This document shows, in pieces, positions 15,746 to 23,307 of a stretch of DNA of 27,412 nucleotides. How positions within the stretch are numbered: the stretch's first letter is position 1; every line of letters starts with the position of its first letter. The stretch comes from CAZQQN01 sp964549595 (GTDB lineage: Bacteria; Bacteroidota; Bacteroidia; CAILMK01; CAYYUA01), in the NCBI GenBank assembly GCA_964549595.1, contig CAZJWK010000024.1, positions 1 to 27,412 of the forward strand. Reading direction: 5' to 3'. The position numbers and the translations under genes are program-made. The notes under the pieces were generated by a model that made no database searches, was not told the DNA's origin, and was given only the letters and a program-made list of their open reading frames with translations.

Positions 15746-15779
15746 AAAAAAAGCGCAAGGCCCATTAGCCCTGCGCTTT
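15744..15779 (-). terminator. Rho-independent terminator of mdh
   Basis: On the minus strand AAAGCGCAGG (15779-15770) pairs with CCTTGCGCTTT (15760-15750) with one bulge and is followed by a run of seven T (15751-15745). It lies 19 nt after the mdh stop codon. Confidence 0.85.
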
Positions 15780-15798
15780 AGGATTTAGTGGTATTGTT

Positions 15799-16737
15799 CT
15801 AAGCTTCTTGATTCAAATTATCCAGCACACTCATTACCTCCCTGACGTGTTCAGCGGAATTATCTAGTAATGCTTGTTCCTCGTCATTCAGGTCAAGTTC
15901 TATGATTTCCTCTATGCCATTTTGACCAAGCTTAACCGGAACACCCAGATAAAGGTTTTTTAAATTGTATTCCCCATTTAACCAAGCACAGGCCGGAACG
16001 ATTTTCTTTTGGTCCTTGACAATGGCTTCGGCCATTTGGGCAGCAGCTGTTCCTGGAGCATACCAGGCAGAAGTCCCTAAAAGATTAACAATTTCCCCAC
16101 CGCCTTTTTTGGTTCGCTCAACGATTTCATCGACTTTTTCCTTAGGAAGGAGTTCCGTAATGGGAATTCCACCAACCGTGGTATAGCGTGGTAAAGGCAC
16201 CATAGTATCCCCATGGCCTCCTAAAAGAAGGGCCTGGATATCACTTGGTGAGCAATCCAGCTCATAGGCAAGAAATGAGCGATAGCGAGCAGTGTCCAGG
16301 ACACCAGCCATACCGAAAACCCGGCTCGAATCTATATTGGCGTTTAAGTAAGCGCAATAAGTCATCACGTCTAATGGATTGGAAACCACAAGGATAATAG
16401 CCTCCGGGGAATGTTCGATGACCTGTTTGGTGACAGAAGAAACGATCCCTGCGTTTTTAGCAATGAGGTCATCCCGGGACATCCCCGGTTTGCGGGGCAT
16501 ACCGGAAGTGATGACGACCACATCAGAATGGCTTGTTTTGGTATAATCATTGGTGCTACCATGCAAACGGGTATCAAAACCAGCAATCGGAGCGGTTTCC
16601 CACATGTCCAAAGCTTTTCCTTCAGCCAGGTTTTCCTGGATATCAAGAAGAACGACTTCTTTGGCTACATTACTCCGAGCTACCGCATCAGCACAGGTAG
16701 CTCCTACATTTCCGGCACCTATAACGCTAATTTTCAT
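15799..16737 (-). CDS. mdh: Malate dehydrogenase (LDH-like, NAD-dependent)
   Basis: Cytoplasmic TCA-cycle enzyme converting malate and NAD+ to oxaloacetate and NADH. The 312-residue protein opens with the Rossmann motif GAGNVG (7-12); Asp32 at the end of beta-2 (VVLLDI) predicts NAD preference. Substrate-binding arginines are in MPRKPGMSR (Arg82, Arg88) and LDTARYR, and the catalytic His is His175 in LGGHGDTMVPLP. Length and motifs fit the LDH-like MDH group found in Bacteroidota, not the E. coli type. The Arg at 82 rather than Gln supports malate over lactate. It has its own promoter candidate and a strong terminator, so it is expressed largely alone. Confidence 0.96.
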   Translation of the reverse strand: MKISVIGAGNVGATCADAVARSNVAKEVVLLDIQENLAEGKALDMWETAPIAGFDTRLHGSTNDYTKTSHSDVVVITSGMPRKPGMSRDDLIAKNAGIVSSVTKQVIEHSPEAIILVVSNPLDVMTYCAYLNANIDSSRVFGMAGVLDTARYRSFLAYELDCSPSDIQALLLGGHGDTMVPLPRYTTVGGIPITELLPKEKVDEIVERTKKGGGEIVNLLGTSAWYAPGTAAAQMAEAIVKDQKKIVPACAWLNGEYNLKNLYLGVPVKLGQNGIEEIIELDLNDEEQALLDNSAEHVREVMSVLDNLNQEA

Positions 16738-16771
16738 AGGGATTTTTCTTTTGGTTTGACAAAATGTTTTT

Positions 16772-16779
16772 CAAAGTTA
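16772..16779 (-). promoter_or_regulatory. Putative -7 promoter element of mdh
   Basis: The minus strand reads TAACTTTG, an exact TAnnTTTG, 34 nt before the mdh ATG. A TTTC about 18 nt further upstream could be a weak -33 box. Confidence 0.5.
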
Positions 16780-16855
16780 AAGTTTTATTCATAGAGGGAA
16801 ATAACGGGGTTTCTTATTTATATAACCTTCCCCGTTCGGGTATTGATTTGGCTTT

Positions 16856-16953
16856 CCACAGGTCTTATGGCTTAAAAAGGCGAAGTATTTAACTAAGTAT
16901 CAAGGGTAGTTTAAAAAATGGGCACGCACTAATTCTGAGCCATAAAACTGTGG
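16856..16953. repeat. Long inverted repeat in the mdh/glucosaminidase gap
   Basis: CCACAGGTCTTATGGCT (16856-16872) pairs with AGCCATAAAACTGTGG (16938-16953) nearly throughout, with one bulge and about two mismatches, around a 65-nt loop. It could fold as a long stem on either strand, or be the two ends of a decayed short element. Confidence 0.55.
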
Positions 16954-17054
16954 AGGAAAAATAATGCCATAAAGAAAGTAGTACAGGCATTACCGCTTGT
17001 ATCACATAATGGGGATATACGGATGTTTTAGAAAAAAACAAGCCAATAATTCAG

Positions 17055-18005
17055 ATGAGTATAAATTTATTAATTCGCTTGAATGTCCAATATTTTGGAA
17101 GAACTTTGCATGTTATGGACAGGAAGTTAACGCTTCATAGAATTTTAAGGCATTTTGGCTATGTGCTGCTAATACCTTTTCTTGTGTTATCGGTCTTGAT
17201 TATTTTCAGAGGGGATCAGGAACTTAAAGTTAAAGAGAAGAAACCCTTCAAACGATTAAAAATCCAATCCAGATCGATTGATAACCCCTCTGAAATTGTG
17301 CCAATAAAGGACAGCTCTGTAAAACCCGTGCTTTATCAGCAGGCCGTATCTTTAAAAGGGTTAAGAACTAAAATCAAAAAACAAAGGTTTATTGATTTAA
17401 TGCTACCAGCTATTTTAGTGGCAAAATTCAGGATTAAACAAAACCGTAAAAAAATCAAAAACCTGGTGAAAAAAGCCCGTGAAAACGTTTTAAAAAAACG
17501 GGATAGCATTTTTCTTGCTGATAAAAAGAAAATCTATAAATGCCGCGATACAAACGAACTTATTAAAAAGCTTCATACCCATCCAGTCAGTATTGTGCTG
17601 GCCCAGGCAGCTTTGGAATGTGGCTGGGGTACCTCCCGTTTTTTTGTGAAAGGCAATAATGTGTTTGGTATTTGGTCTTATGACGCCAATGAGCCCAGAA
17701 TTAAAGCTTCATATACAAGGGGGGACAAGCGGGTTTATGTTCGTAAGTATGATAATCTTGCTTTATCGATACAGGATTATTTTCGTACTATAGCCAGGGT
17801 TCCTTCTTACGAGAAATTTGTTGAAAAGCGCTTGATAACCTCAGATCCTTTTAAGTTAATACCCCATTTAAAGCCTTATTCTGAATTGAGAAAAATCTAT
17901 GTCAAGCGGCTTGAAAACATGATTCGCCTTAACAATTTCACCAAATATGATGATTATTATATCGACACGGCCTCGATTAAACCTGCTGAAAAGCTTTTAT
18001 TTTGA
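17055..18005 (+). CDS. Bax-like glucosaminidase, membrane-anchored
   Basis: Predicted peptidoglycan hydrolase cutting the glycan strand (GH73 / E. coli Bax-like glucosaminidase). Residues about 33-51 form a single membrane anchor (FGYVLLIPFLVLSVLIIF), so the catalytic part faces the periplasm. A basic, coiled spacer spans about 55-165. The catalytic domain opens with the family phrase VSIVLAQAALECGWGTSRFF (catalytic Glu188; Cys where Ser is usual) and NNVFGIWSY, and ends before residue 300. ATG at 17055 gives 316 residues; ATG at 17115, giving 296 residues, also fits and leaves a tidier N-terminus. Its stop overlaps the deacetylase start (TGATG), indicating translational coupling. Confidence 0.88.
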   Translation: MSINLLIRLNVQYFGRTLHVMDRKLTLHRILRHFGYVLLIPFLVLSVLIIFRGDQELKVKEKKPFKRLKIQSRSIDNPSEIVPIKDSSVKPVLYQQAVSLKGLRTKIKKQRFIDLMLPAILVAKFRIKQNRKKIKNLVKKARENVLKKRDSIFLADKKKIYKCRDTNELIKKLHTHPVSIVLAQAALECGWGTSRFFVKGNNVFGIWSYDANEPRIKASYTRGDKRVYVRKYDNLALSIQDYFRTIARVPSYEKFVEKRLITSDPFKLIPHLKPYSELRKIYVKRLENMIRLNNFTKYDDYYIDTASIKPAEKLLF

Positions 18006-19138
18006 TGGTGCAGTGGCGGACTTTTAAAGCTTGGTTTGTGATTATTACTGCAATGGCCTTTCTAACCCATTGTTCATCTAATTCCAGCTCAAAATATCAA
18101 AAAAACAATAAGAAAAAACCCATCACAGGTCAAACAACCTTAGCCAAATCTCCGGCCAAAGAGGTGATTTGTTTAGTATACCACCGCTTTGGAAATGACG
18201 ATTACCCTTCAACCAATATAGACACTGGTTTATTCAGGAAACACCTGAATTATTTGAATAACAATGATTATTCGGTGTTGACTTTAGGAAAGGCAGTGGC
18301 TAAATTACAAAAAGGTAATTTGAAGAAAGGTAAATATGCCGTTATCACTGTAGATGATGGCTATAAGACTTTTAAAACCGGTGCCATGCCCATATTAAAG
18401 CGTTTCGGCTATAAAGCTACCCTTTTTGTGAATACGGAAAGTGTGGGTGGTAACCAATACCTTGACTGGGAAACATTAAAATCATTACAAGGGCAAGGCA
18501 TTGAAATTGCGAATCATTCCCATTCTCATGCCCATTTTCTAAACAAAGCTGACCAAAATGGTTTCAAAAACTACTTCAGGAAAGATTTGAGAAAAGCCCA
18601 AGCTGAAATTAAAGACCATTTAGGCATAGAGCCGGCATTATATGCTTATCCTTATGGTGAATTTAATCCAACAATGAAAAAATTGCTTAAAGAAGAAGGA
18701 TTCAAAGCGGCCGTTACTCAAAATTCGGGTGTGTTGAACCAAAATTCGGATTTTTATGCCATACCGCGTTTTCCCATGGCAGCAAAATACGCCAAGATGA
18801 AATCTTTTCGGGAAAAGGTGAAAATGAGTGCTTTGCCGGTGAAAGATGAAAAACCGGATTATACAATTGTCAGGGAAGATCCACCAAAATTAATACTGAC
18901 TTTTCCCCGCCAATCATCTTTGGCGCTGGATAATATTCAATGCTTTGTTTCCGGTAAAGCACAATGTAAAATTGAAAAAAGGTTAAATGCTGATCCCCCT
19001 GAAATTCAATTTAAATCAAAGCAGGTTTTCGAATCCAGGCGGGTTAAATACACCATTACAGCCCCCGGAAAAAATGGTAAACAATGGTTTTGGCATAGCA
19101 AACTTTGGGTAAAACCGAGCATTGGGGAATATGAATAG
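18005..19138 (+). CDS. Polysaccharide deacetylase (NodB homology, CE4) lipoprotein
   Basis: Envelope enzyme removing acetyl groups from an amino-sugar polymer, possibly peptidoglycan or an exopolysaccharide. ATG at 18005 overlaps the glucosaminidase stop by one base; a TTG just before it is less likely. A lipoprotein-like signal ends at Cys23 (AFLTHC, with an unusual His before Cys). The NodB domain spans about 55-270: TVDDGY (Asp117/118), HSHSH (His171 and His175 as metal ligands), and YPYGEFN. A final beta-rich segment of about 95 residues, DYTIVREDPPKLILTF onward, looks like an Ig-like accessory domain. Coupling with the glucosaminidase suggests joint cell-wall remodelling. 377 residues. 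Confidence 0.9.
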   Translation: MVQWRTFKAWFVIITAMAFLTHCSSNSSSKYQKNNKKKPITGQTTLAKSPAKEVICLVYHRFGNDDYPSTNIDTGLFRKHLNYLNNNDYSVLTLGKAVAKLQKGNLKKGKYAVITVDDGYKTFKTGAMPILKRFGYKATLFVNTESVGGNQYLDWETLKSLQGQGIEIANHSHSHAHFLNKADQNGFKNYFRKDLRKAQAEIKDHLGIEPALYAYPYGEFNPTMKKLLKEEGFKAAVTQNSGVLNQNSDFYAIPRFPMAAKYAKMKSFREKVKMSALPVKDEKPDYTIVREDPPKLILTFPRQSSLALDNIQCFVSGKAQCKIEKRLNADPPEIQFKSKQVFESRRVKYTITAPGKNGKQWFWHSKLWVKPSIGEYE

Positions 19139-19278
19139 CCCCTAACCATTTCATTTTACTCTTTAAACTTAGAAATAGGCAAGGAAATTACTTTCATTCC
19201 ATAAATGACTAAGGAATTCATTCCAATCGGCTAATGCTTCGAATCACCCTCATAAAGATTTTTAAGCCGGGGTAAATA

Positions 19279-19290
19279 GGCATTAATGCC
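19279..19290. promoter_or_regulatory. Perfect 12-bp palindrome upstream of the DinB-family gene
   Basis: GGCATTAATGCC is a perfect palindrome 44 nt upstream of the DinB-family -7 element. Its half GGCATT/AATGCC also occurs as an inverted pair at 16963-16991. It could be an operator, though a single 12-mer may be chance. Confidence 0.3.
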
Positions 19291-19333
19291 ATTGAAGTTT
19301 GCAAGAGCACTTTTCAATGGCATATTTTTCGGT

Positions 19334-19341
19334 TAAATTTG
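19334..19341 (+). promoter_or_regulatory. Putative -7 promoter element of the DinB-family gene
   Basis: TAAATTTG matches TAnnTTTG exactly and ends 29 nt before the ATG at 19371, which it helps choose over upstream starts at 19299 and 19317. A TTTC at 19312-19315 could be a weak -33 box with an 18-nt spacer. Confidence 0.45.
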
Positions 19342-19370
19342 ATGGCTTAAAACAACGAATTGCCTTATTT

Positions 19371-19847
19371 ATGGATGCTGAAAACGAGGCTCGCGAACAT
19401 TTGGTAAAATTGATTGACGGGCATCAAGCTTATTTGCCTTTTGAAAAAGCTGTTGAGGGTATTCATTACGGATTAAGGGGTATCATCCCTGAAAAACTCA
19501 CCTATTCCATCTGGCATTTGGTAGAACACATTCGAATAGCTCAACATGACATCCTCGAGTACAGCAAAGACCCACATTTTCAATCCCCTTCCTGGCCGGA
19601 TGGCTACTGGCCGGAAAGTAAATCCCCGGCTAATGAGGAAGAGTGGCAAAATGCCATAAAAGCATTTTTAGAAGACCGGGATGAGATGAGATCCCTTATA
19701 AAAAACCCTTTAAATGGTTTATTCGAACCATTTTCCAATGGAACCGGGCATACCCTTTTCCGTCAAGCAATCCTTGTGGCTGAACATAACGCTTATCATA
19801 CCGGTCAAATTTTGGTCATAAGAAGATTGCTTGGGATTTGGCCCTGA
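19371..19847 (+). CDS. DinB / YfiT-fold family protein
   Basis: Four-helix-bundle protein of 158 residues of the DinB superfamily, whose members bind a metal with three His and often act as thiol-dependent transferases or bacillithiol S-transferases. The metal triad is visible: His53 in HLVEHIR, His139 and His143 in AEHNAYHTGQ. The phrase SIWHLVEHIRIAQHDILEY is the family core. The start at 19371 follows the promoter and the usual N-terminus (residues REHLVKLIDG); ATG at 19317 would add 18 residues. No signal peptide, so cytoplasmic. It is followed 45 nt later by the sulfotransferase-like gene, possibly in the same transcript. Actual substrate unknown. Confidence 0.85.
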   Translation: MDAENEAREHLVKLIDGHQAYLPFEKAVEGIHYGLRGIIPEKLTYSIWHLVEHIRIAQHDILEYSKDPHFQSPSWPDGYWPESKSPANEEEWQNAIKAFLEDRDEMRSLIKNPLNGLFEPFSNGTGHTLFRQAILVAEHNAYHTGQILVIRRLLGIWP

Positions 19848-19892
19848 TTTTAATAAATGGTTATTTTGGCCCATTAAAGCGGTTGATTATTC

Positions 19893-20711
19893 ATGGTAAA
19901 AGAGAAGCCGGAAGTATTTTTTCACGTTGGCCTGGGTAAGGTGGCTTCTACCTTCCTGCAATACCGCTTTTTTCCAAAACTTAAAAACCTTTGTTATATT
20001 CAGCGGACAAAGTATCGGAAAGCTCCCCGGATTATTCAAAAAGGCCTCTATGACAGATATTTAGTTTCCAGGGAATTTGACCGGCAGTTGCCGCAAGAAG
20101 CGCTTTGGTTTTCCAGTTACTTTCCGGATGCCCAACCCATTATTTTGCTCAGAAGGCATGACCAGTGGATAGCTTCTCAATACAGAAGGTTTTTGAAAAA
20201 TGGAGGCCAATTAAAATTAGAACAATTCCTTGATTTGGATGAGGATAAAGGGAGGTGGAAAGAAAGGGAGGTTTATTTTATGCCTTACATCAAAGTTTTG
20301 GAGCAATACTTTTCAAAACCCCCGATGGTCTTTTTTTACGAGGAATTTCAATCGGCACCGAAAGCTTTTTTGGACATTTTGGCCCATTCCATGAATGCCG
20401 TTTATGATTGGGAATCCATTGATAACAGTCCTTTTCATACGTCTTATGACGAGAAACAATTGAAATTCATGCGGAAATACGGAAGCCATTTTTTCAGAAA
20501 AAACAAGGCCTTACCTTCTAATAATCTGGCAAGATGGCTAATGAGGAGGACAGAGATGCTAAAGTCCTACTTTCTCCTGTATTCCGCTTTATTGTTCCCG
20601 AGGGAATGGGTAGCTGATGAAGAATTGTTTTCCCCCGATTACCTGGAAAGGATCCGGAAATTTTACCGGGATGACTGGATTGCGTGCCAGGTTTATGCAG
20701 AAAGGCTTTAA
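19893..20711 (+). CDS. Sulfotransferase family protein
   Basis: Predicted PAPS-dependent sulfotransferase of 272 residues, transferring sulfate to an unknown carbohydrate, lipid or small molecule. The 5'-phosphosulfate loop is HVGLGKVASTFLQ (11-23, with Lys16), a variant of the family GxPKxGTT motif, and the 3'-phosphate motif is LLRRHDQWIASQYRRF (Arg87/88, Ser95). The C-terminal part is helical and basic. There is no signal peptide, so it acts in the cytoplasm. It lies between the DinB-family gene and the YdcF/ElyC gene, so no pathway partner is obvious. The acceptor cannot be predicted. Confidence 0.8.
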   Translation: MVKEKPEVFFHVGLGKVASTFLQYRFFPKLKNLCYIQRTKYRKAPRIIQKGLYDRYLVSREFDRQLPQEALWFSSYFPDAQPIILLRRHDQWIASQYRRFLKNGGQLKLEQFLDLDEDKGRWKEREVYFMPYIKVLEQYFSKPPMVFFYEEFQSAPKAFLDILAHSMNAVYDWESIDNSPFHTSYDEKQLKFMRKYGSHFFRKNKALPSNNLARWLMRRTEMLKSYFLLYSALLFPREWVADEELFSPDYLERIRKFYRDDWIACQVYAERL

Positions 20712-20841
20712 TCCTCATCTTTTCTAAGAAAGAAGTTAGTACGGTTAAAGATAAAAATCCTTAAGGGCCTTTTCCACTGAAAAAGTGGTTAATTCCTTAG
20801 TTTTATTTAGATTATCTCTTTTATTTGAGAAAAACTCGATC

Positions 20842-21609
20842 ATGTTTTTTATCCTTTCCAAAGTCCTCCTTTTCTTGATCAAACCCTTGATATGGATCAT
20901 TGTGGCCTTTTTAGCGGTCATTTTTTTGAAATCAAAAAAAGCCAAGAAGGTTGTATTTTATTTAGGGTTAGGGCTTTTGCTACTTTTTAGCAACCCATTG
21001 CTTAATCAATTTGCCTGGAATGCTTGGGAACCGGAGCCTGTAAAATTTTCAGACATTCAAAAAACTTACGATGTGGTTATTGTTTTGGGTGGCTATACTC
21101 ATTCCCTTAAAAAACCCAGGGACCGGGTGCACTTTAACCAGGCTTTTGACCGGTTGGCCAGAGGGGTTGAATTGTATAAAAAAGGGAAAGCCGGAAAGAT
21201 TTTACTTTCCAGTGGTTCAGCACAGGTAACAGGTGAAAAGGTAAAATCTTCCCTTATTGTGGAAGATCATTTGTTGAAAAGGGAAATACCTCAGGAAGAT
21301 CTACTGGTCGAAGCCCAATCCAGGAATACCCATGAAAATGCCCGGGCTTCGGCCAGGAAGCTTAAAAAAATGTTCCCAAAAGGAGATTTTATACTGGTGA
21401 CCTCTGCTTTCCACATGTACCGAGCCAAACAATGTTTTGAGGCAGAAAACCTTGAAATCACGACTTTTCCTGCGGATTTCCGCGGGGGAGAGATTGTTTG
21501 GGAATTAGATGACGTACTAATACCAAGTGCCGGTGCTGTAAAAAGCTGGGGGGTTTTAATTAAAGAATGGGTTGGAATCTGTGCCTATTGGCTTTTTGGT
21601 TATCTTTAA
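20842..21609 (+). CDS. YdcF/ElyC/SanA family DUF218 membrane protein
   Basis: Inner-membrane protein of 255 residues. The ATG at 20842 gives an N-terminal pair of membrane segments (MFFILSKVLLFLIKPLIW and a second to about residue 54); the frame extends upstream to 20785 but without a better start. The DUF218 domain begins at DVVIVLGG and includes RLARGVELYKKGKA, ILLSSG, the E-x-x-SRNTHENA segment and LVTSAFHMYRA, which are the family's polar motifs. E. coli ElyC affects peptidoglycan assembly and lipid-carrier use, so an envelope role is likely by family. Biochemical activity is unproven. It stands alone between the sulfotransferase and thioredoxin-like genes. Confidence 0.88.
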   Translation: MFFILSKVLLFLIKPLIWIIVAFLAVIFLKSKKAKKVVFYLGLGLLLLFSNPLLNQFAWNAWEPEPVKFSDIQKTYDVVIVLGGYTHSLKKPRDRVHFNQAFDRLARGVELYKKGKAGKILLSSGSAQVTGEKVKSSLIVEDHLLKREIPQEDLLVEAQSRNTHENARASARKLKKMFPKGDFILVTSAFHMYRAKQCFEAENLEITTFPADFRGGEIVWELDDVLIPSAGAVKSWGVLIKEWVGICAYWLFGYL

Positions 21610-21719
21610 GGCAAGATTCCTTTTTCAATTCGTAAAGTTTTTGACAAAAAGGGCATAAGGATCCAAGCTTTGAAACGTTTTTAAGGAATAAATTGCTAAA
21701 TTGGTAAAAAGCAGTAATT

Positions 21720-22358
21720 ATGAGTCAATTAATCAACCATGAGTTATTAAATCAGGCATACTCATACGAGGATTTCCGGGCCAGGGTAAAAAACTTGTAT
21801 GATCAGGGAAAGCCCACGAGCGGGGAAAATTCGGAAATGCCTTTATTGGAGTTTACAGCCTTGAACCTAAACCGGTTGGATCGTAATGAAAAAACCAATA
21901 AGGTTAAAGATGAAGTAAAGGATAAACTTCAAAACCTGCCTTTCAAATGTTATTGGTTAGTACTGGCTGAGGGCTGGTGTGGGGATGTGGCTGAAAACCT
22001 CCCCATTATTAAGAAGATGGCAGAAATCACGGAAAATGTGGAATTGAAAATCATCTTTCGTGATCAGAACCTCGAAATAATGGATCAGTACTTAACCAAT
22101 GGCGGGCGATCAATACCCAAATTGATCTGTTTGGAAGCGGAGTCCCTTAAGGAATTGGGTACTTGGGGGCCAAGGCCAAAGCCTTTACAGGATTACATTG
22201 TCCAAATGAAAGAATCCAAAGACCCTGACCAGCCCAAAAAAGAATGGGTTAACCAGATTCATGAATACATGCATAAATGGTATGCAAAGGACCGTGGTGA
22301 AACACTACAGGACGAACTTTTGTCCATGATGGAAGAATCGCATTTGGTTGCTAAGTAG
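21720..22358 (+). CDS. Thioredoxin-fold protein with a single active-site cysteine
   Basis: Cytoplasmic protein of 212 residues of the thioredoxin-like group common in Bacteroidota. The motif EGWCGDVAENLP (Cys87) sits where thioredoxin has WCGPC, so the resolving cysteine is replaced by valine (CGDV). The cis-proline loop RSIPKL (Pro133) is present. The only other cysteines are Cys77 in FKCYWL and Cys137 in LICLEA. With one active-site Cys it cannot do the normal dithiol reduction by itself; it may use a monothiol or glutaredoxin-like mechanism, or carry a persulfide. It precedes ispH by 59 nt, but ispH has its own promoter within that gap. Confidence 0.85.
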   Translation: MSQLINHELLNQAYSYEDFRARVKNLYDQGKPTSGENSEMPLLEFTALNLNRLDRNEKTNKVKDEVKDKLQNLPFKCYWLVLAEGWCGDVAENLPIIKKMAEITENVELKIIFRDQNLEIMDQYLTNGGRSIPKLICLEAESLKELGTWGPRPKPLQDYIVQMKESKDPDQPKKEWVNQIHEYMHKWYAKDRGETLQDELLSMMEESHLVAK

Positions 22359-22365
22359 TAATTAT

Positions 22366-22396
22366 TTTGGGGTATATGGGTTATGTGTTAATTTTG
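22366..22396 (+). promoter_or_regulatory. Consensus promoter of ispH
   Basis: TTTG (22366-22369), a 19-nt spacer and TAATTTTG (22389-22396) match the Bacteroidota consensus exactly. The ispH ATG is 21 nt after the -7 box, giving a leader of roughly 15 nt. Confidence 0.75.
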
Positions 22397-22417
22397 TAGG
22401 GTAAAAATGGAAATTTT

Positions 22418-23266
22418 ATGTTAAACCTTGAGGTTACAGTAGATCAGAATTCAGGGTTTTGTTTCGGTGTGGTTTATGCCATTGAAATAGCAGAAGAATA
22501 CCTTGATAAATACGGTAAACTATACAGCCTGGGTGATATTGTGCATAATGACGAAGAAGTCGAACGGCTTAAAAAAAAGGGTTTGAAAACCATAGGCCAT
22601 GATGAGTTAAAAGCGTTGAAGGGAGAGCGGGTTTTAATTCGGGCTCATGGGGAACCTCCGGAAACTTATCAAATCGGGGTGGAAAATGATCTGGAGCTGA
22701 TCGATGCCTCCTGTCCGGTTGTTTTAAAACTTCAACACCGGGTCAAAAATGCTTATGAACAAAAGCAAAAACCCGTTTACATTTACGGAAAGAAAGGTCA
22801 TCCGGAAATGCAAGCCCTACTTGGGCAGATGAGTCAGGATGCCGTCATTTTTTCGAGTCAGGAAGAGTTGGATAAACAAACATTGCCTGAAGAAATTCAG
22901 TTGTTTAGCCAAACAACCAAAGATATTTCCAAGCTTTACGAAATCCGGGATAATTTGAAAGAAAGGGGTATTGATGTGGATTTACATGATACCATTTGCC
23001 GTCAGGTCTCCAACCGGGATACTGAATTAAGGGATTTTGTTTTAAATTACGACAGGGTTGTTTTTGTTTCCGGTACTAAATCTTCCAATGGCAAAGTGCT
23101 ATACGAAGTTTGTAAGACTTATAATCCGAATGCTTATTTTGTATCTTCTCCGGAAGAAGTAGAGAAAGATTGGTTTCAAAAAGATGAAAAGGTAGGGATT
23201 TGTGGGGCTACTTCCACTCCTAAATGGCTTATGGATGCGATCAAAGAAAAGATAGAAGATTTTTAA
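22418..23266 (+). CDS. ispH: 4-hydroxy-3-methylbut-2-enyl diphosphate reductase
   Basis: Last step of the non-mevalonate isoprenoid pathway: reduction of HMBPP to IPP and DMAPP using an iron-sulfur cluster. The cluster cysteines are Cys15 (NSGFCFGV), Cys99 (DASCPVV) and Cys194 (DTICRQ). Substrate-binding residues are seen as His43 in IVHND, His77 in RAHGEP, His128 in GHPEM, Thr167 in SQTT and the KSSNGKVLYEV serine region near residue 224. Length 282 is slightly shorter than E. coli (316). A full consensus promoter lies just upstream, so expression is independent of the thioredoxin-like gene. It converges with dapA across 41 nt without an obvious hairpin. Confidence 0.97.
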   Translation: MLNLEVTVDQNSGFCFGVVYAIEIAEEYLDKYGKLYSLGDIVHNDEEVERLKKKGLKTIGHDELKALKGERVLIRAHGEPPETYQIGVENDLELIDASCPVVLKLQHRVKNAYEQKQKPVYIYGKKGHPEMQALLGQMSQDAVIFSSQEELDKQTLPEEIQLFSQTTKDISKLYEIRDNLKERGIDVDLHDTICRQVSNRDTELRDFVLNYDRVVFVSGTKSSNGKVLYEVCKTYNPNAYFVSSPEEVEKDWFQKDEKVGICGATSTPKWLMDAIKEKIEDF

Positions 23267-23307
23267 AATTTCAATTTATCTTTCTATCCAAGCAAACATT
23301 TCCTTTT

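Larger units (their letters stand above)
16738..17054. other. Divergent intergenic region between mdh and the glucosaminidase gene
   Basis: The 317 nt hold the mdh promoter and three nested inverted repeats: AACGGGG/CCCCGTT (16803-16809 and 16830-16836), a 16-17 bp pair with a 65-nt loop (16856-16872 and 16938-16953) and AATGCC/GGCATT (16963-16968 and 16986-16991). None has the T run of an intrinsic terminator. No open frame or RNA gene was recognised. The glucosaminidase promoter was not identified with confidence. Confidence 0.55.

Noticed and set aside
16411..16794. 127-codon plus-strand frame overlapping mdh and its promoter
   Set aside because: Antisense to the Rossmann and active-site region of mdh; no support of its own.
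20774..20788. CCACT/AGTGG hairpin after the sulfotransferase gene considered as a terminator
   Set aside because: The stem is only 5 bp and there is no T run after it.
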